Assembly (NCBI GenBank): GCA_030522415.1
Contig: CM060113.1
Location: 1,758,559 to 1,822,558, forward strand
Length of the DNA stretch: 64,000 nucleotides
Reading direction: 5' to 3'
Source: Channallabes apus
Taxonomy: Eukaryota; Chordata; Actinopteri; Siluriformes; Clariidae
How positions within the stretch are numbered: position 1 is the first letter of the stretch; each line of letters begins with the position of its first letter. The notes beneath the pieces are model-generated. The model was not told the origin of the DNA, made no database searches, and worked only from the letters and a program-made list of their open reading frames with translations. The position numbers and the translations under genes are program-made. Of this stretch, positions 1-9,249 are shown one piece after another.

Positions 1-34
<34 letters not shown>
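1..34. repeat. (TCTA)n microsatellite
   Basis: Perfect tetranucleotide run cut by the window edge, so its full length is unknown. Confidence 0.97.
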
Positions 35-220
35 ATAAAAATAAAATTATCAAGCTAAGAGTCTAAGACTGAGACAGACAGAGAGACAGACAGGTCTGAG
101 CAGTGAGACTCAGTGTTTGTGGTTCAAGTGTCACCTGATCTCCAGCGAGGATCTGAGCTCGCTAATGTAAAAACACCAGAGATCTTAATTTAGCTATTAA
201 ATCCTTACTTCCCCTGGAGT

Positions 221-221
<1 letters not shown>

Positions 222-278
<57 letters not shown>
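222..278. repeat. (CA)n microsatellite
   Basis: Uninterrupted CA dinucleotide run. Confidence 0.98.
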
Positions 279-280
<2 letters not shown>

Positions 281-324
281 ACCTCCTTCTGCCAATCAAC
301 ACATCAAGCAGTGCTCAATTCCAG

Positions 325-788
325 AGAGAGTAAGACAGACAGCTAGATTGAGACAATGTGTGTGTGAGAGAGAGAAAGAATGTGAATAGGAGGACAGTCA
401 CAGAGGCAAGCACGTTGAGAGACAGACAGACGGATATGCAAGCAGATGGACGACAGAATAAGACCAAGAGACACAGACTGCAAGAGTGGAGGAGAAGGCA
501 GATAGAAAGACAGACACACAAACACATCAACAGACAGACCACCAGAGAGACAGACAGTGAGAGAGAGAGAGAGAGAAATGAGGGAGAGACATGCAGACAC
601 ACATGGAAACAGACAGACGGAGAGACAGACAGGCAGGCACAGATAAACAGACTGAGAGAGACAATAAGAAAAAGAGAGAGAAAGAGAGAGACAGACATAC
701 CAACTGAAAGGAACATGAACAGAAAGACACAGACAGTAACACAGATACAAAGATGCAGATAGACAGGCAGAGAGAGAGAGAGAGAGAC
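325..788. repeat. Degenerate GACA/GAGA purine-rich simple-sequence block
   Basis: The plus strand is almost wholly composed of AGAC, GACA and GAGA words with scattered substitutions. Open frames on both strands are low-complexity artefacts (Arg/Glu/Thr-rich on plus, Ser/Leu/Cys-rich on minus). It mirrors the CTGT block at 1939-2655, which is the complementary word class. Confidence 0.9.
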
Positions 789-1151
789 AGGTCATAAAGC
801 AGACGCAGCAGTGAATACCAAGCGTGAGATTTAGTGAGCGCTGTGGATTTAGCAGGATTTCATTCTTTTATATTCAGACAAAGAGACAGACCCACGCTGC
901 GAGTCTCCGTCCACGCCGTCATGTCACATCAAAGACACCATTCACCCCGAAATTACCTGCGAAAATCTGTTCTAATAAACGACCTTGAGCTGCAGAATGA
1001 GAGCAGTAACGAGTGACCGGCGCTGGTGATGTATCTCAGCTGTTCTTTATCTTCTCATGTACCGCGCAGTACGCTGCCATTCTCACCACACTGAGCGTGT
1101 TTAAACACAACCATGTGTCTGAATTATTCACATCTTATTCCTATAATCAAT

Positions 1152-1152
<1 letters not shown>
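789..1152. other. Non-repetitive intergenic sequence
   Basis: Mixed-composition sequence with a few CpGs. No splice-bounded frame, RNA gene or mobile-element end seen. Confidence 0.5.

Positions 1153-1208
<56 letters not shown>
1153..1208. repeat. (CA)n microsatellite
   Basis: Uninterrupted CA run. Confidence 0.98.
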
Positions 1209-1209
<1 letters not shown>

Positions 1210-1421
1210 CAGAGTTTTACAGTCAGGTCGACGAGAAGACAAACAGTCACACCGCATTTCTTTTAATCCGACAGTGAGTTAAGACTCGGTCAATATTGAG
1301 GAACGAAAATTAAAATCATCAGAAAATAATCAGAGCCATATTAAATATTAACACGGTGCAGGAAGGCAGGAATAAAGTTTCTAACGTAAGACTGTCCATC
1401 TATCTTCCTACAGTATGTATC

Positions 1422-1634
1422 CACACAATACAGCCAAAAGTCTAAAGTCCTGTTCCCTCCTTTACTGTTATCACACACTCCACTCTTCTGGGAAGGCTGT
1501 ACACTAGCTCCAGTGATAGAGGAACTGTAACAGTACAGGAAACACAGAGGTTTAGACTTTGTGTAACGGTTTGGTGAAGAACCACGTATATGCATGTGAT
1601 GGTCAGGGGTGCACTTACTTTTGGTCTGTGTTTT
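1422..1634 (-). mobile_element. Tc1/mariner-type deletion derivative
   Basis: The ends are imperfect inverted repeats around the word CCAAAAGT (left, 1433-1440) and ACTTTTGGTC (right, ~1617-1626). The segment 1480-1500 contains CCACTCTTCTGGGAAGGCTG and 1590-1612 a TGATGGTCAGGGG word, both of which I recognise from the transposase-antisense and terminal parts of a common fish Tc1-like family. At ~210 bp it lacks nearly all of the transposase and cannot be autonomous. The exact TA target sites are not clear. Confidence 0.6.
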
Positions 1635-1685
1635 CTCAGGATCCAGATAAAAATAAAATCTCACAGTAGGATCATAGAACCTTCT

Positions 1686-1727
1686 ACTCTCTCTCTCTCT
1701 CTCTCTGTCTGTCTGTCTGTCTGTCTC
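1686..1727. repeat. (CT)n then (GTCT)n microsatellite
   Basis: A CT run passes directly into a GTCT run. Confidence 0.95.
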
Positions 1728-1938
1728 AGGTTGGGACCTGGGTGCAGGACGAGGTCATACAGGAGGCCGTGTTTGGAGAAGAATGTTAAATATTAGTTTA
1801 GCCTGAACACTTATATTCAGCGCTTTATTAAGCACAGCTGGCTGCTGTTTGAAGATTATTCCAGATGTTATCACGTTGTCTCACTCAGACCAGCGTCATT
1901 ACCAGATAAAGATACAACACACATGGCAGAACCGTGTC

Positions 1939-1947
1939 AGTATGTAC

Positions 1948-1980
<33 letters not shown>

Positions 1981-2126
1981 TCATCTATCCATGTATCTCT
2001 CTCTCTGTCTTGTCTCCCTGTGTCTGTCTCTCCTTTATACTCTATCTGTTGTCCCTCTTTGGTTAGGAGCCAGGCTATTTCTGTCTGTCTGTCTACCTGT
2101 TTCTTTCATTTTTTGTCTCACAGTCT

Positions 2127-2167
<41 letters not shown>

Positions 2168-2655
2168 GCCTCTCTCACTCCTGCTCTCTTACACCTCTTT
2201 GCATTCAGACGTCTTCCTCTATGTGTCAGTCTTCTGTCTCTCTCTCCCCTCTGTTTTTTATGTGTCTCTCTGCCTAGCCATCTCTCTCTATCTGTCTCTA
2301 TCTCTGTTTATATCTGCCTGTCTGTCAGTATCTGTCTGTCTGTCAGTATCTGCCTGTCTGTCAGTATCTGTCTGTCTGTCAGTATCTGCCTGTCTGTCTA
2401 TAGCTCTTTTAATCTTTTCTCACTCTCTCCACTCTGCTTGCAGGTGTCTATCTCTCATTTTATCTGCTTCTCTTTGTGTTCAGTTGTCTGTCTGTCCTGT
2501 CACATGTATATATGTTTGTCCCTGCCTGTCTGTCTGTCTGTCTGTCTGTCTTTATGTGGGAATGTTTGTTTACTGATGTATATTTTTGTCTGCCTGTCTC
2601 TCTCTTCTCTATGTGAGCGTCTGTCTACCTGTCTGTCACATGCCGACACAGTGCT
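1939..2655. repeat. Long degenerate CTGT/CTCT block
   Basis: About 700 bp of CTGT, CTCT and TATCTG words. The long open frames through it encode only Cys/Leu/Ser/Val repeats in all three frames, which is what a 4-bp repeat produces, so I do not annotate any protein here. An ordered higher-period repeat lies inside it at 2326-2397. Confidence 0.93.
2326..2397. repeat. 18-bp tandem repeat with 36-bp higher-order period
   Basis: The word CAGTATCTG starts at 2326, 2344, 2362 and 2380, exactly 18 bp apart. Successive units alternate TCTGTCTG and CTGCCTG, giving a 36-bp super-unit. The order is tighter than in the surrounding degenerate CTGT sequence. Confidence 0.9.
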
Positions 2656-2842
2656 TTTAGGATTACATTATTCTGTCTCTCCAAAAAACATTTAGTCAAA
2701 AATTTTTTTTAAATAAACCCCAAAAGGAAAAACAAAAAACAAACAAACAAAAAAGATAGAAAACAAGGCATTAGATAGAAACTGGATATTAGGAAACATT
2801 GCAATGGAAAGCTGCTTTGTATCTTCAAAGGAAAAATGTTAT

Positions 2843-2844
<2 letters not shown>

Positions 2845-2878
<34 letters not shown>
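2845..2878. repeat. (TG)n microsatellite
   Basis: Uninterrupted GT run. Confidence 0.98.
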
Positions 2879-2882
<4 letters not shown>

Positions 2883-3002
2883 AATCAGACACTCCATTTC
2901 TGTTGAACCTGGCCCTTTACAGCTGTTAAATCCTGGCCTGCTGTTACAGTGAAGCTGAACTTCAGTCGCCTGTGGAGACATTTGTTTCAGAGTTATTCTC
3001 AT
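2879..3002. promoter_or_regulatory. Candidate conserved non-coding element
   Basis: Complex sequence of balanced composition with no simple repeats and no long open frame, set between a microsatellite and AT-rich DNA. It resembles fish conserved non-coding elements in texture only. Confidence 0.2.
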
Positions 3003-3980
3003 ATAAAAACAATAATTTATATATGATTTATTCAGACAACCCTGTGTTCCAATAAAAGCCTTTATTTTTAGCTTTATTTTTGCTCTGCATTTTCCTTCTC
3101 TCGCTCGGACATGGATTGAATCTGTAGCGAAGCTTACATTCTGTTTTGGCTTAGAGGTTTTTTTTTACTTTATGTACAAATTTCTATAAACTTCCTGCCA
3201 AAATATTAAAGTCTTATTCATCAGAGTTGTTACCAGAATCGAATAGCAGAAATATCTTGTCTTTGCGTTTGAGGTAGTTAAATGCTGCAGTTGCTCTATA
3301 ATCCAACATGTACTGTGATTTAAACTAATTATTTATGAGTAATAACTAATTATTTGATGTGTTTCCAAAAACTGTAAAAGGTAATATAAAATATTAAAGA
3401 TATTTCTCAAATCGTGATATTTGTAGAATCACAAATCAAATTGAATCGGCGTATAGATATCGTGAAGGTATCACATTAGTGATTCCTATCCCTCGAATCA
3501 CATCCTTTTATTGTTCATTTGCAGGAAGAGACGCTCGCACATCCTGGGGTTATAACAACATGCCGAGCTGCCGCTGGGTGAAACCTAGTCAGACTTCTAA
3601 CAATAACATTATCATCTGACTGAGAAATGTATTAGGAATTTTACTTGGCAGGTTAAATTTAGTGCAAATATCATCCACTTATAAATAGTGATATATTATA
3701 AATAAGGGACTATGTTGTTGTTTTTTTCCTTTGTATGATTCAATAAGTTCAGAATACAATTAAAAGTAATTTGTATTCTGTAATAATTCTTTAATAAGTT
3801 CAGTAATAATGATGTATGATTGCAGAGTATCTGAGCTTTATTCTTCTTTCTCACCTTTTTGGTTTCTGTTACTGGTTTGATTGAAGTACCACCATCTATG
3901 CAGAAAAGGGCAAAATTTGATTTCAAAAATCAGCAAAATGGAAGGTAAAAAAAGCAGCAGAAATCCAGAAACGTCATTAA
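3003..3980. other. AT-rich intergenic sequence with a possible hAT end
   Basis: Mostly AT-rich single-copy-looking DNA. Around 3400-3495 CGTGATAT/TATCGTGA words and a right edge GATTCCTATCCCTC look like a decayed hAT-type terminus, but no partner end is seen. The stretch 3932-3975 recurs at 7077-7125. Confidence 0.35.
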
Positions 3981-4437
3981 ATAGATAGCCTTTATTGCCA
4001 CTGTATTTGAATACAATAAAATCACATTTATTATTATTATTTATATTTTATTATTATAATAATTTATTTATATGAATTATTGTATTATTTCTATTTAACA
4101 TTAAACTAGTTTAATTAATATTTGTTATTAATGTTTATTTTTACATTTTATTTAAAAAAAGATTATATTTATTAATATTTATTATTTGAACATACACTTA
4201 TTATTAAATAGAGACTCAGGATTGTTTTTAAAATAATTATTCTTTAAATAATCAATTATTTGTAAATTCCTCTTTGAGGCCAATGAGACCAATAATATAA
4301 AAGACGCTCAGTTGGTCTTTAAAAATGTCTTTTGAGTGGAATGAACTTAATTGATTAAGTTGCATAAAACTACAGCTTTGGAGAAACAAATAAATCAGTT
4401 AACAATTTACAATGTTATGAGACGACCTCATCTGTGC
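3981..4437 (-). repeat. ~450-bp dispersed repeat, copy A
   Basis: Closely matches 9760-10280 in the same orientation over its whole length: shared words include GCCTTTATTGCCACTG, AACATACA, TCTTTGAGGCCAAT and ACTACAGCTTTGGAGAAAC. Read on the minus strand it ends in AATAAAGGCTATCTAT, a typical non-LTR retroposon tail, so minus is the likely element orientation. The match stops sharply at both sides, as expected of a dispersed repeat rather than a long segmental duplication. Confidence 0.8.
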
Positions 4438-4850
4438 AAAATTATATTTTACAAATCCATTAAATAGCTTTTTAACATTAGGTTTTAATGTCATGACTGA
4501 TCAGTTTATCTCTCTCTGTAGATTTAGATGTTTTTTTTAAATCCTGCATTCTCTGCTACTAAGTACGATGTTAGGAATGAGACACACATACTATATAAGG
4601 CTTATGTGTGTGTTCTGCCATTTGCACTGGTGTACTTTACACACGTGTTGCAGAATGTACCCTTTTAGTTCTATGAGACTTACATTCTGTTTTCTTAATT
4701 GCAAAAAATAAGAATGTTGCTGGTGTAATGGAGACCGTACACCATATGTGTATCACGAGACCAAGCGATACATATTGGACATTTTGGCATGTTTCAAATT
4801 TCAATGTGTTTCCCCATCCATATTTATTGTTATGGATTAGAACTAATGTC
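4438..4850. other. AT-rich intergenic sequence
   Basis: No feature recognised. Confidence 0.4.
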
Positions 4851-5035
4851 AGGTGTAGCTCAGTAGTTAAGGCATTGGACTACGGTTCGGAAGATCCCAG
4901 GTTCAAACCCCACAACCACCAAGTTGCCACTGTTGGGCCCTTGAGCAAGGCCCTTAACCCTCAACCTCTCAGATGTATAATGAGATAATAATGTAAGTCG
5001 CTCTGGATAAGAGCGTCTGCCAAATGCCTAAATGT
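4851..5035 (+). mobile_element. tRNA-derived SINE (V-SINE/HAmo-like tail), plus strand
   Basis: The head is tRNA-like with a pol III A box (TGTAGCTCAGTAG, ~4854-4866) and B box GGTTCAAACCC at 4900-4910. The body carries GGGCCCTTGAGCAAGGCCC, and the tail GTAAGTCGCTCTGG plus GATAAGAGCGTCTGCCAAAT is the conserved 3' domain seen across many fish SINEs. A second copy of the same family lies inverted at 58217-58401. No clear target-site duplication is visible. Confidence 0.88.
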
Positions 5036-5710
5036 AAAAATAATGCAATTAACTTAAATTTATGTTCAAATTCCATAACAAGCCATGAACTATCCTTCAT
5101 GCCTTCATGTTCCGTCAGAGGCTAAATGATGCTAAGATATAAACTTACATCTCATAGAAATTTAGCATTTGTTATAACTGAGAAAAGTAAATCTCCTGGA
5201 AGTCTTTGACAAAGGTGTTGATTATGGGTGACATTCATGATGTAACATTATGTTATTATTATTAACATTTCTAATTAAACTATATGAGAATGCCATCATG
5301 GCAGAAGAAGCTGAAACACTGGATAAACAGATTACAATCTACTCAATTATTAGGTTAATATAGTCAGCTGGTTAAGATTGTCTATTACAGGCAACTTCTT
5401 CGTAAGAACATAGAGCTGGTCAACTCATGTTCTTCAAACAGATTTTGCCGTGAGCTTCTTAACTAACAAAGCTAAGCCTGTTGGATTCTTATTTAGCAAG
5501 CCAACTTGACTGATATGCTACAGTAGTTACAGTTATCCCTCCCAGTCATCTTGTGTTGGCCTCGAGAGGTTTCTGATTTGATGGTATTAACTAAAAACTA
5601 AGCTAGTTATGAACAATAAAAAAATGATAATATGACACCCAGCTCTAGCAAGCAGATTACGGTGATGTTTGTACACATCAAAGGATATGATCAACCTCAA
5701 CATTTTACCT
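5036..5710. other. Intergenic sequence
   Basis: AT-rich sequence with AGCTAAG/GTTAGC-like words. No coding or mobile-element boundary identified. Confidence 0.4.
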
Positions 5711-5813
5711 TACTCAAGTTTAAGGTCAAGTTCAAGTCGGCTTTATTGTCACTTCAACCATATACAGTTAGTACACAGTGAAATAAAACAACGTTCCTCC
5801 AGGACCAAGGTGC
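5711..5813 (-). mobile_element. LINE 3'-tail fragment, first half (minus strand)
   Basis: On the minus strand this reads AATAAAGCCGACTTGAACTT followed by a short tail. It is preceded by the ACTGTGTACTAACTGTATATGG-type 3' UTR common in fish CR1/L2-superfamily LINEs. It is broken at 5814 by an ACTGTA-rich element and appears to resume at 6420. Confidence 0.65.
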
Positions 5814-6419
5814 TACACTGTAACAAATTGATGTAAATTTACAAGAATTTTTTTTACAGTTTCCGACTGTTTTTTTCGAAATACTGCACATTACTGTAAA
5901 AGAAACAGCATTACTGTGATTTACAATATTTAACTGTAAATATTGTATTTACAGTTTAATACACTATAGTATACAGTATTTAACTGTAAATTAGATAATC
6001 AACACACTTTAATGAAAACTTCAGTAAGTGCAAGTACTTTTGCTGATTTTGTGGGCCTCCGAGTGGCGGAGTAGGTTAAAGCGCTCGCCCTATCGTCCGG
6101 AGATCGCAGGTTCGAACCCCGGATGATGTTCAATTGGACACGACTAGATTGGGGAGAAAATCGGGGGGAAAGAATTGGGTAGGACTAAAAAAAATTTGTT
6201 TTTTTTAAATGCTGTTAAAAATACAAGTTGTCCGAATAATTATTTACCACTAAAATACAGTAAACAGTACAAAATCACAGTAATAAACTGTATATCAAAA
6301 TACAGCAATTTACTGTAGTCTATTTCTACAGTATAAATACTATAATAAAACAGCATTTTACTGGCAAAACTGCTGCCAATAATTTACTGTAATTTTACAT
6401 GAAAATCTTTTACAGTGTA
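5814..6419. mobile_element. ACTGTA-rich inverted-repeat element (empty form), split by a SINE
   Basis: Both ends share the inverted terminal word TACACTGTAA (5814-5823) / TTTTACAGTGTA (6408-6419). The interior is saturated with TTTACAG, TACTGTA and ACTGTAA words on both strands and holds no open frame. A tRNA-derived SINE occupies 6053-6196. The same interior vocabulary flanks the exon-like segments at 8.1-9.7 kb, suggesting one family with and without a cassette. The superfamily is not assigned. Confidence 0.65.
6053..6196 (+). mobile_element. tRNA-derived SINE inside the ACTGTA element
   Basis: A box TGGCGGAGTAGG at 6064-6075 and a perfect B box GGTTCGAACCC at 6109-6119, spaced as in tRNA-derived pol III promoters. 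It is followed by a short body (GATTGGGGAGAAAATCGG) and an A-rich end. It is a different family from 4851-5035 because the tail differs. Flanking TGCTG words may be remnants of a target-site duplication. Confidence 0.85.
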
Positions 6420-6570
6420 CATGCAGCATAAATTTACAACATAAATTAACAAAAAACCTAAACTAGCTAACGAAGAGGCCTAGCTGGCTAGCAGAGACAA
6501 GACAGATAGACCTGACATAAATTACAACATAAATTAACAAAAACTGTGCAAAGTCCCTGAATTTTTATTT
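6420..6570 (-). mobile_element. LINE 3'-UTR fragment, second half (minus strand)
   Basis: Contains two copies of TACAACATAAATTAACAAAA (6436 and 6524 regions) and CTAGCTAACGAAGAGGCC. I recognise these as belonging with the 5711-5813 fragment in a repeated fish LINE 3' UTR. This makes the ACTGTA element an insertion into an older LINE tail. Confidence 0.45.
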
Positions 6571-6708
6571 GATCTTTTCTGTATTGTGTACTGCTATGGG
6601 ACTTGCCTACGATCCATCAATCAGAGAACACCAAACTCATGGTACAGCTACAAATACAGCTGTGGAGAAATATAAACATGCAACTGGAAAAGTAAATCAT
6701 TTTATTAC

Positions 6709-6919
6709 CTTCTGCTCACTGATTTCCAGATCGTGCTGATTTGTGATGTGAGCAGTACACAGAAGAGCCATTTTATTTAATCGCAGGTCTGTTGTAAGAG
6801 GATCTTCATCGTATAATCTGACATGGAGAACACGGCTTATCACACAGTCTGTTACAGAATTAGGCCGGGATCTTACTGGGATCTCGTACAGTGTAGTGAG
6901 TAATAATCTCAAAATACCA
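6709..6919 (-). CDS. Candidate internal exon, unknown protein (minus strand)
   Basis: A 211-nt segment open in one frame is bounded on the minus strand by a good acceptor (TTTCACTCTGTGTGATTTCAG, AG at 6921-6920) and a donor (CAGAAG then GTAATA, G at 6709). The translation has a normal protein-like composition, not a repeat, and includes VRSRPNSVTDCVISRVLHV and RLYDEDPLTTDLRLNK. I do not recognise the family. No matching upstream or downstream exon was found nearby, and the segment sits just upstream (in minus-strand sense) of a LINE 3' UTR, so it could be a gene relic, a real exon of a gene with large introns, or chance. Confidence 0.33.
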
Positions 6920-6922
6920 CTG

Positions 6923-7400
6923 AAATCACACAGAGTGAAACCGGCTTAAGGTATCGTAAGTCTTACTTAAAGACTCGAAGTCTATTGGAATCAAGAAAAC
7001 GAGTCAACTCTGAACAGGAGCAAATTCAGAGAGACTGATCGCTGAGGCTAAAGACAACAGAAAGACACAATGATGAGCAAAAAAATGGAAGGTAAAAAAA
7101 AAAAGCAGCAGAAATCCGGAAACATCCTTTGATTTAAACAAAAAAACATGAATAAATAAAACAAATGTAGGTCGATAGATAGATAGATAGATAGATAGAT
7201 TTTTTTGACTTGGAAAACAAACAAGTCTTGGTTTACAAGTATCGAGCGTCACGTGATCACAACTGAGCAAACGTTTTTCTCTCTCTTGTGCTGTGGAATT
7301 GTGGGTAGTCATCTCCCCTGATGGGTCTTAGTGCTCGTCTCTCATTGGTATAATCAACACCCGTGCACACGTGTATTGATTACTATAACACAGTGACCAC
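6923..7400. other. Intergenic sequence with (GATA)n
   Basis: Holds a short dispersed word shared with 3932-3975 (ATGGAAGGTAAAAAAA, at ~7085) and a GATA run at 7171-7200. Nothing else recognised. Confidence 0.5.
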
Positions 7401-7593
7401 GTGTGTGAGTGTGTGTGTGTGTAAAACATAATTTATTTTGTGTCTGTATGTGTGTGTGTACAGCGCGCGTGTAAAGCAAAAGAAAGTCTCATTAAAAAGG
7501 TTAAAGATCCATTTTCTCTCTCTGAATCAGCCTGGCCTTTGTTTTTGTGTGCGAATGCCCCCCCCCCCCCCACACACACACTTCCTTTTTTCG

Positions 7594-7597
<4 letters not shown>

Positions 7598-7670
<73 letters not shown>
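7598..7670. repeat. (CA)n microsatellite
   Basis: Long uninterrupted CA run, preceded by a poly-C run at 7558-7571. Confidence 0.98.
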
Positions 7671-7673
<3 letters not shown>

Positions 7674-7906
7674 TTCTATCTGCTCTACACAGAAACACTG
7701 CTCTGTCGCAATTCTTTTCAAAGGTAAAGTGCAGGCTAATTAGTTTTATTTTTACTTTACAGCAGTGATTCTGTTAGTGTGTCGCTTAATCGAGTGTCAT
7801 TAGAGAGATTTATTGTTTATTTTTCTGATACAACAGTGTTTCTGTTGTGCGCACGTGTGTGTGAAAAGAGTGGAGGAAAGGTAACTGTGTAAGACGAGAA
7901 GGGTCT

Positions 7907-7907
<1 letters not shown>

Positions 7908-7942
<35 letters not shown>
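7908..7942. repeat. (CA)n microsatellite
   Basis: CA run belonging to the second module of the local duplication. Confidence 0.97.
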
Positions 7943-7943
<1 letters not shown>

Positions 7944-8464
7944 CGCCTGAGTGCACAAACGGAAACACCTATCTGTCGGCATTTATTTTTACTTAAAGGT
8001 AAAGTGCAAGTTAATTTGTTTTATTTTTACTTTCAATTTTGTGTTAATTATTTTGATGTATTTATTTTTTTGGGCTGTGGAACGAATAATTTGAGTTTCC
8101 ATTATTTCACTAACAAATTGCTGTATTTTTTTACAGCAAAATTATACAGAAACTTACCATTTTGCCATTTTACAATTTATTGCTGTAATTTGCAATGCAT
8201 TATGGGTTATACAGGGTTTTACAAGTGTTAACTGTATATTTCACTGTTAGCTGTAATTAATTTACAGGTAGGAGGTGTTTTCACTGTATCTTAAATATTT
8301 TTACAAGAATTTCCTGTGCTGTTGCATTATGGTATTGCGCGGGCTGATATGGTTTGAAATCTGCTGGACTGAAGCACAGCGACAACAGCTGAAGAAGTTC
8401 AATTAAATTTACTTCCATAAGTATTAATTATTTCTTTTAATGTAAAGTAATTCATATATATGGG

Positions 8465-8516
8465 GAATATCCTGATAAAACTTTTATAACGTTATATAAG
8501 TTTTATCAGGATATTC
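8465..8516. repeat. 52-bp near-perfect palindrome
   Basis: GAATATCCTGATAAAACTT at 8465-8483 pairs with AAGTTTTATCAGGATATTC at 8498-8516. The centre TATAACGTTATA (8485-8496) is itself a perfect palindrome. Only the 8484/8497 pair (T opposite T) fails, so the whole block can form an almost uninterrupted cruciform arm with essentially no loop. Confidence 0.95.
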
Positions 8517-8585
8517 TCTCTAAACGTTATGTTTAGCTATTTTGTAATGGGATGTGTAGTTAACTTTATTTATCTGTTGCTTCAG

Positions 8586-8639
8586 GCGAGGAGGAGAAAT
8601 ACGATGCGCGTCATTTCAGAAAGCAGCCTAAACTAAAAG
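8586..8639 (+). CDS. Candidate exon a of a small spliced gene (plus strand)
   Basis: Bounded by a polypyrimidine acceptor (TTTATCTGTTGCTTCAG, AG at 8584-8585) and a strong donor (AAAAG then GTAAAT at 8640). Read from the third base it is open and encodes EEEKYDARHFRKQPKLK, a charged peptide, leaving one base for the next codon. The other two frames contain stops. It joins in phase to the segments at 8911-8931 and 9080. No first exon or start codon was identified, so this may be the 3' part of a truncated cassette. I do not recognise the protein. Chance alignment of splice-like words in AT-rich DNA remains possible. Confidence 0.35.
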
Positions 8640-8910
8640 GTAAATTGTTATCGTCATGTTAATGTTGATATATGCTGCAGTTTGTTAGCTTTATTTGCCT
8701 TTATTTTCTAGAGAGTATTTGTAGTTTTGCAGGAACAGCATTGCTATGGAAGTGTGTGTGAGACAAAATTAACGTTACATGAAGTGCTCCGTCTTTGCTG
8801 TTGAAAAATGTAAATATTAACATCGTTGGATGAGTATCTCTGAAACCTGGAGTACATTTTGTAAAGGAATGTGTCGTTAATTTCTTTTTTTTCATTAATT
8901 GTTTTGTCAG

Positions 8911-8931
8911 GCAAGCTGGAACATAATGGAG
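8911..8931 (+). CDS. Candidate 21-nt micro-exon b
   Basis: Preceded by a long T-rich tract ending TTTTGTCAG (AG at 8909-8910) and followed by GTAAAAGG at 8932. With one base carried from exon a it encodes Gly-Lys-Leu-Glu-His-Asn-Gly and again leaves one base, so both junctions are phase 1. Micro-exons of this size are real in vertebrates but are also easy to find by chance. Confidence 0.28.
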
Positions 8932-9079
8932 GTAAAAGGGAAAAACGTAATGTCATGCCGATGAAAGCTGCTTTTGTTACCGATTTATTCACCTACTGTA
9001 GCTCTCGATAGAGTATTTTTGAAATAATTGCATATAAACAGACACAACAGACTGAAATGCTGACCATTTTCATTTTTAG

Positions 9080-9096
9080 GCAAACAGTCCCTTTAA
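9080..9096 (+). CDS. Candidate terminal coding exon c with stop
   Basis: The acceptor CCATTTTCATTTTTAG ends at 9079. In the phase set by exon b the frame reads Gly-Lys-Gln-Ser-Leu and stops at TAA 9094-9096. A poly(A) signal AATAAA follows at 9244-9249, ~150 bp downstream, with T/G-rich sequence after it, as expected of a 3' UTR. Confidence 0.3.
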
Positions 9097-9243
9097 CTTT
9101 TATTTAACTATTGCTTTATGCTTTAATCTTGAGTTGTTTGTAGTTGTTTTGTAACAGCTCATTTTTTATAAGTTTTTCTGTAATTGAAAAAGTAGAATGA
9201 TGTTACCAGTGACGGTGCTGAAGTGTTGTCAGGCGTCAGCATT

Positions 9244-9249
9244 AATAAA
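9244..9249 (+). terminator. AATAAA poly(A) signal of the candidate cassette gene
   Basis: A canonical hexamer lies 148 bp after the candidate stop and is followed by T-rich sequence. The hexamer is common in AT-rich DNA, so position is the only support. Confidence 0.3.

Larger units (their letters stand above)
7598..8040. repeat. Imperfect tandem duplication carrying a CA microsatellite
   Basis: Two modules of the form (CA)n, ~60 bp, AAAGGTAAAGTGCA, then TTTTATTTTTACTTT lie at 7598-7759 and 7908-8035. The CA runs, an AGAAACAC/GGAAACAC word and the TTTTATTTTTACTTT end correspond. The unit length is ~300 bp. Confidence 0.75.

Noticed and set aside
315..795. Overlapping frames on both strands
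   Set aside because: GACA/GAGA simple sequence read in several phases.
1934..2695. 253-codon open frame (plus)
   Set aside because: Cys/Leu/Ser/Val repeat translation of a CTGT block, open in several frames at once.
4851..4925. Possible tRNA gene
   Set aside because: A and B boxes are present but the anticodon arm does not fold well and the sequence continues into a SINE body and tail with a second copy at 58 kb.
6053..6125. Possible tRNA gene from a perfect B box
   Set aside because: It is the head of a tRNA-derived SINE.
7433..7768. Six overlapping short frames
   Set aside because: All consist of CA/TG dipeptide repeats (His-Thr, Val-Cys).
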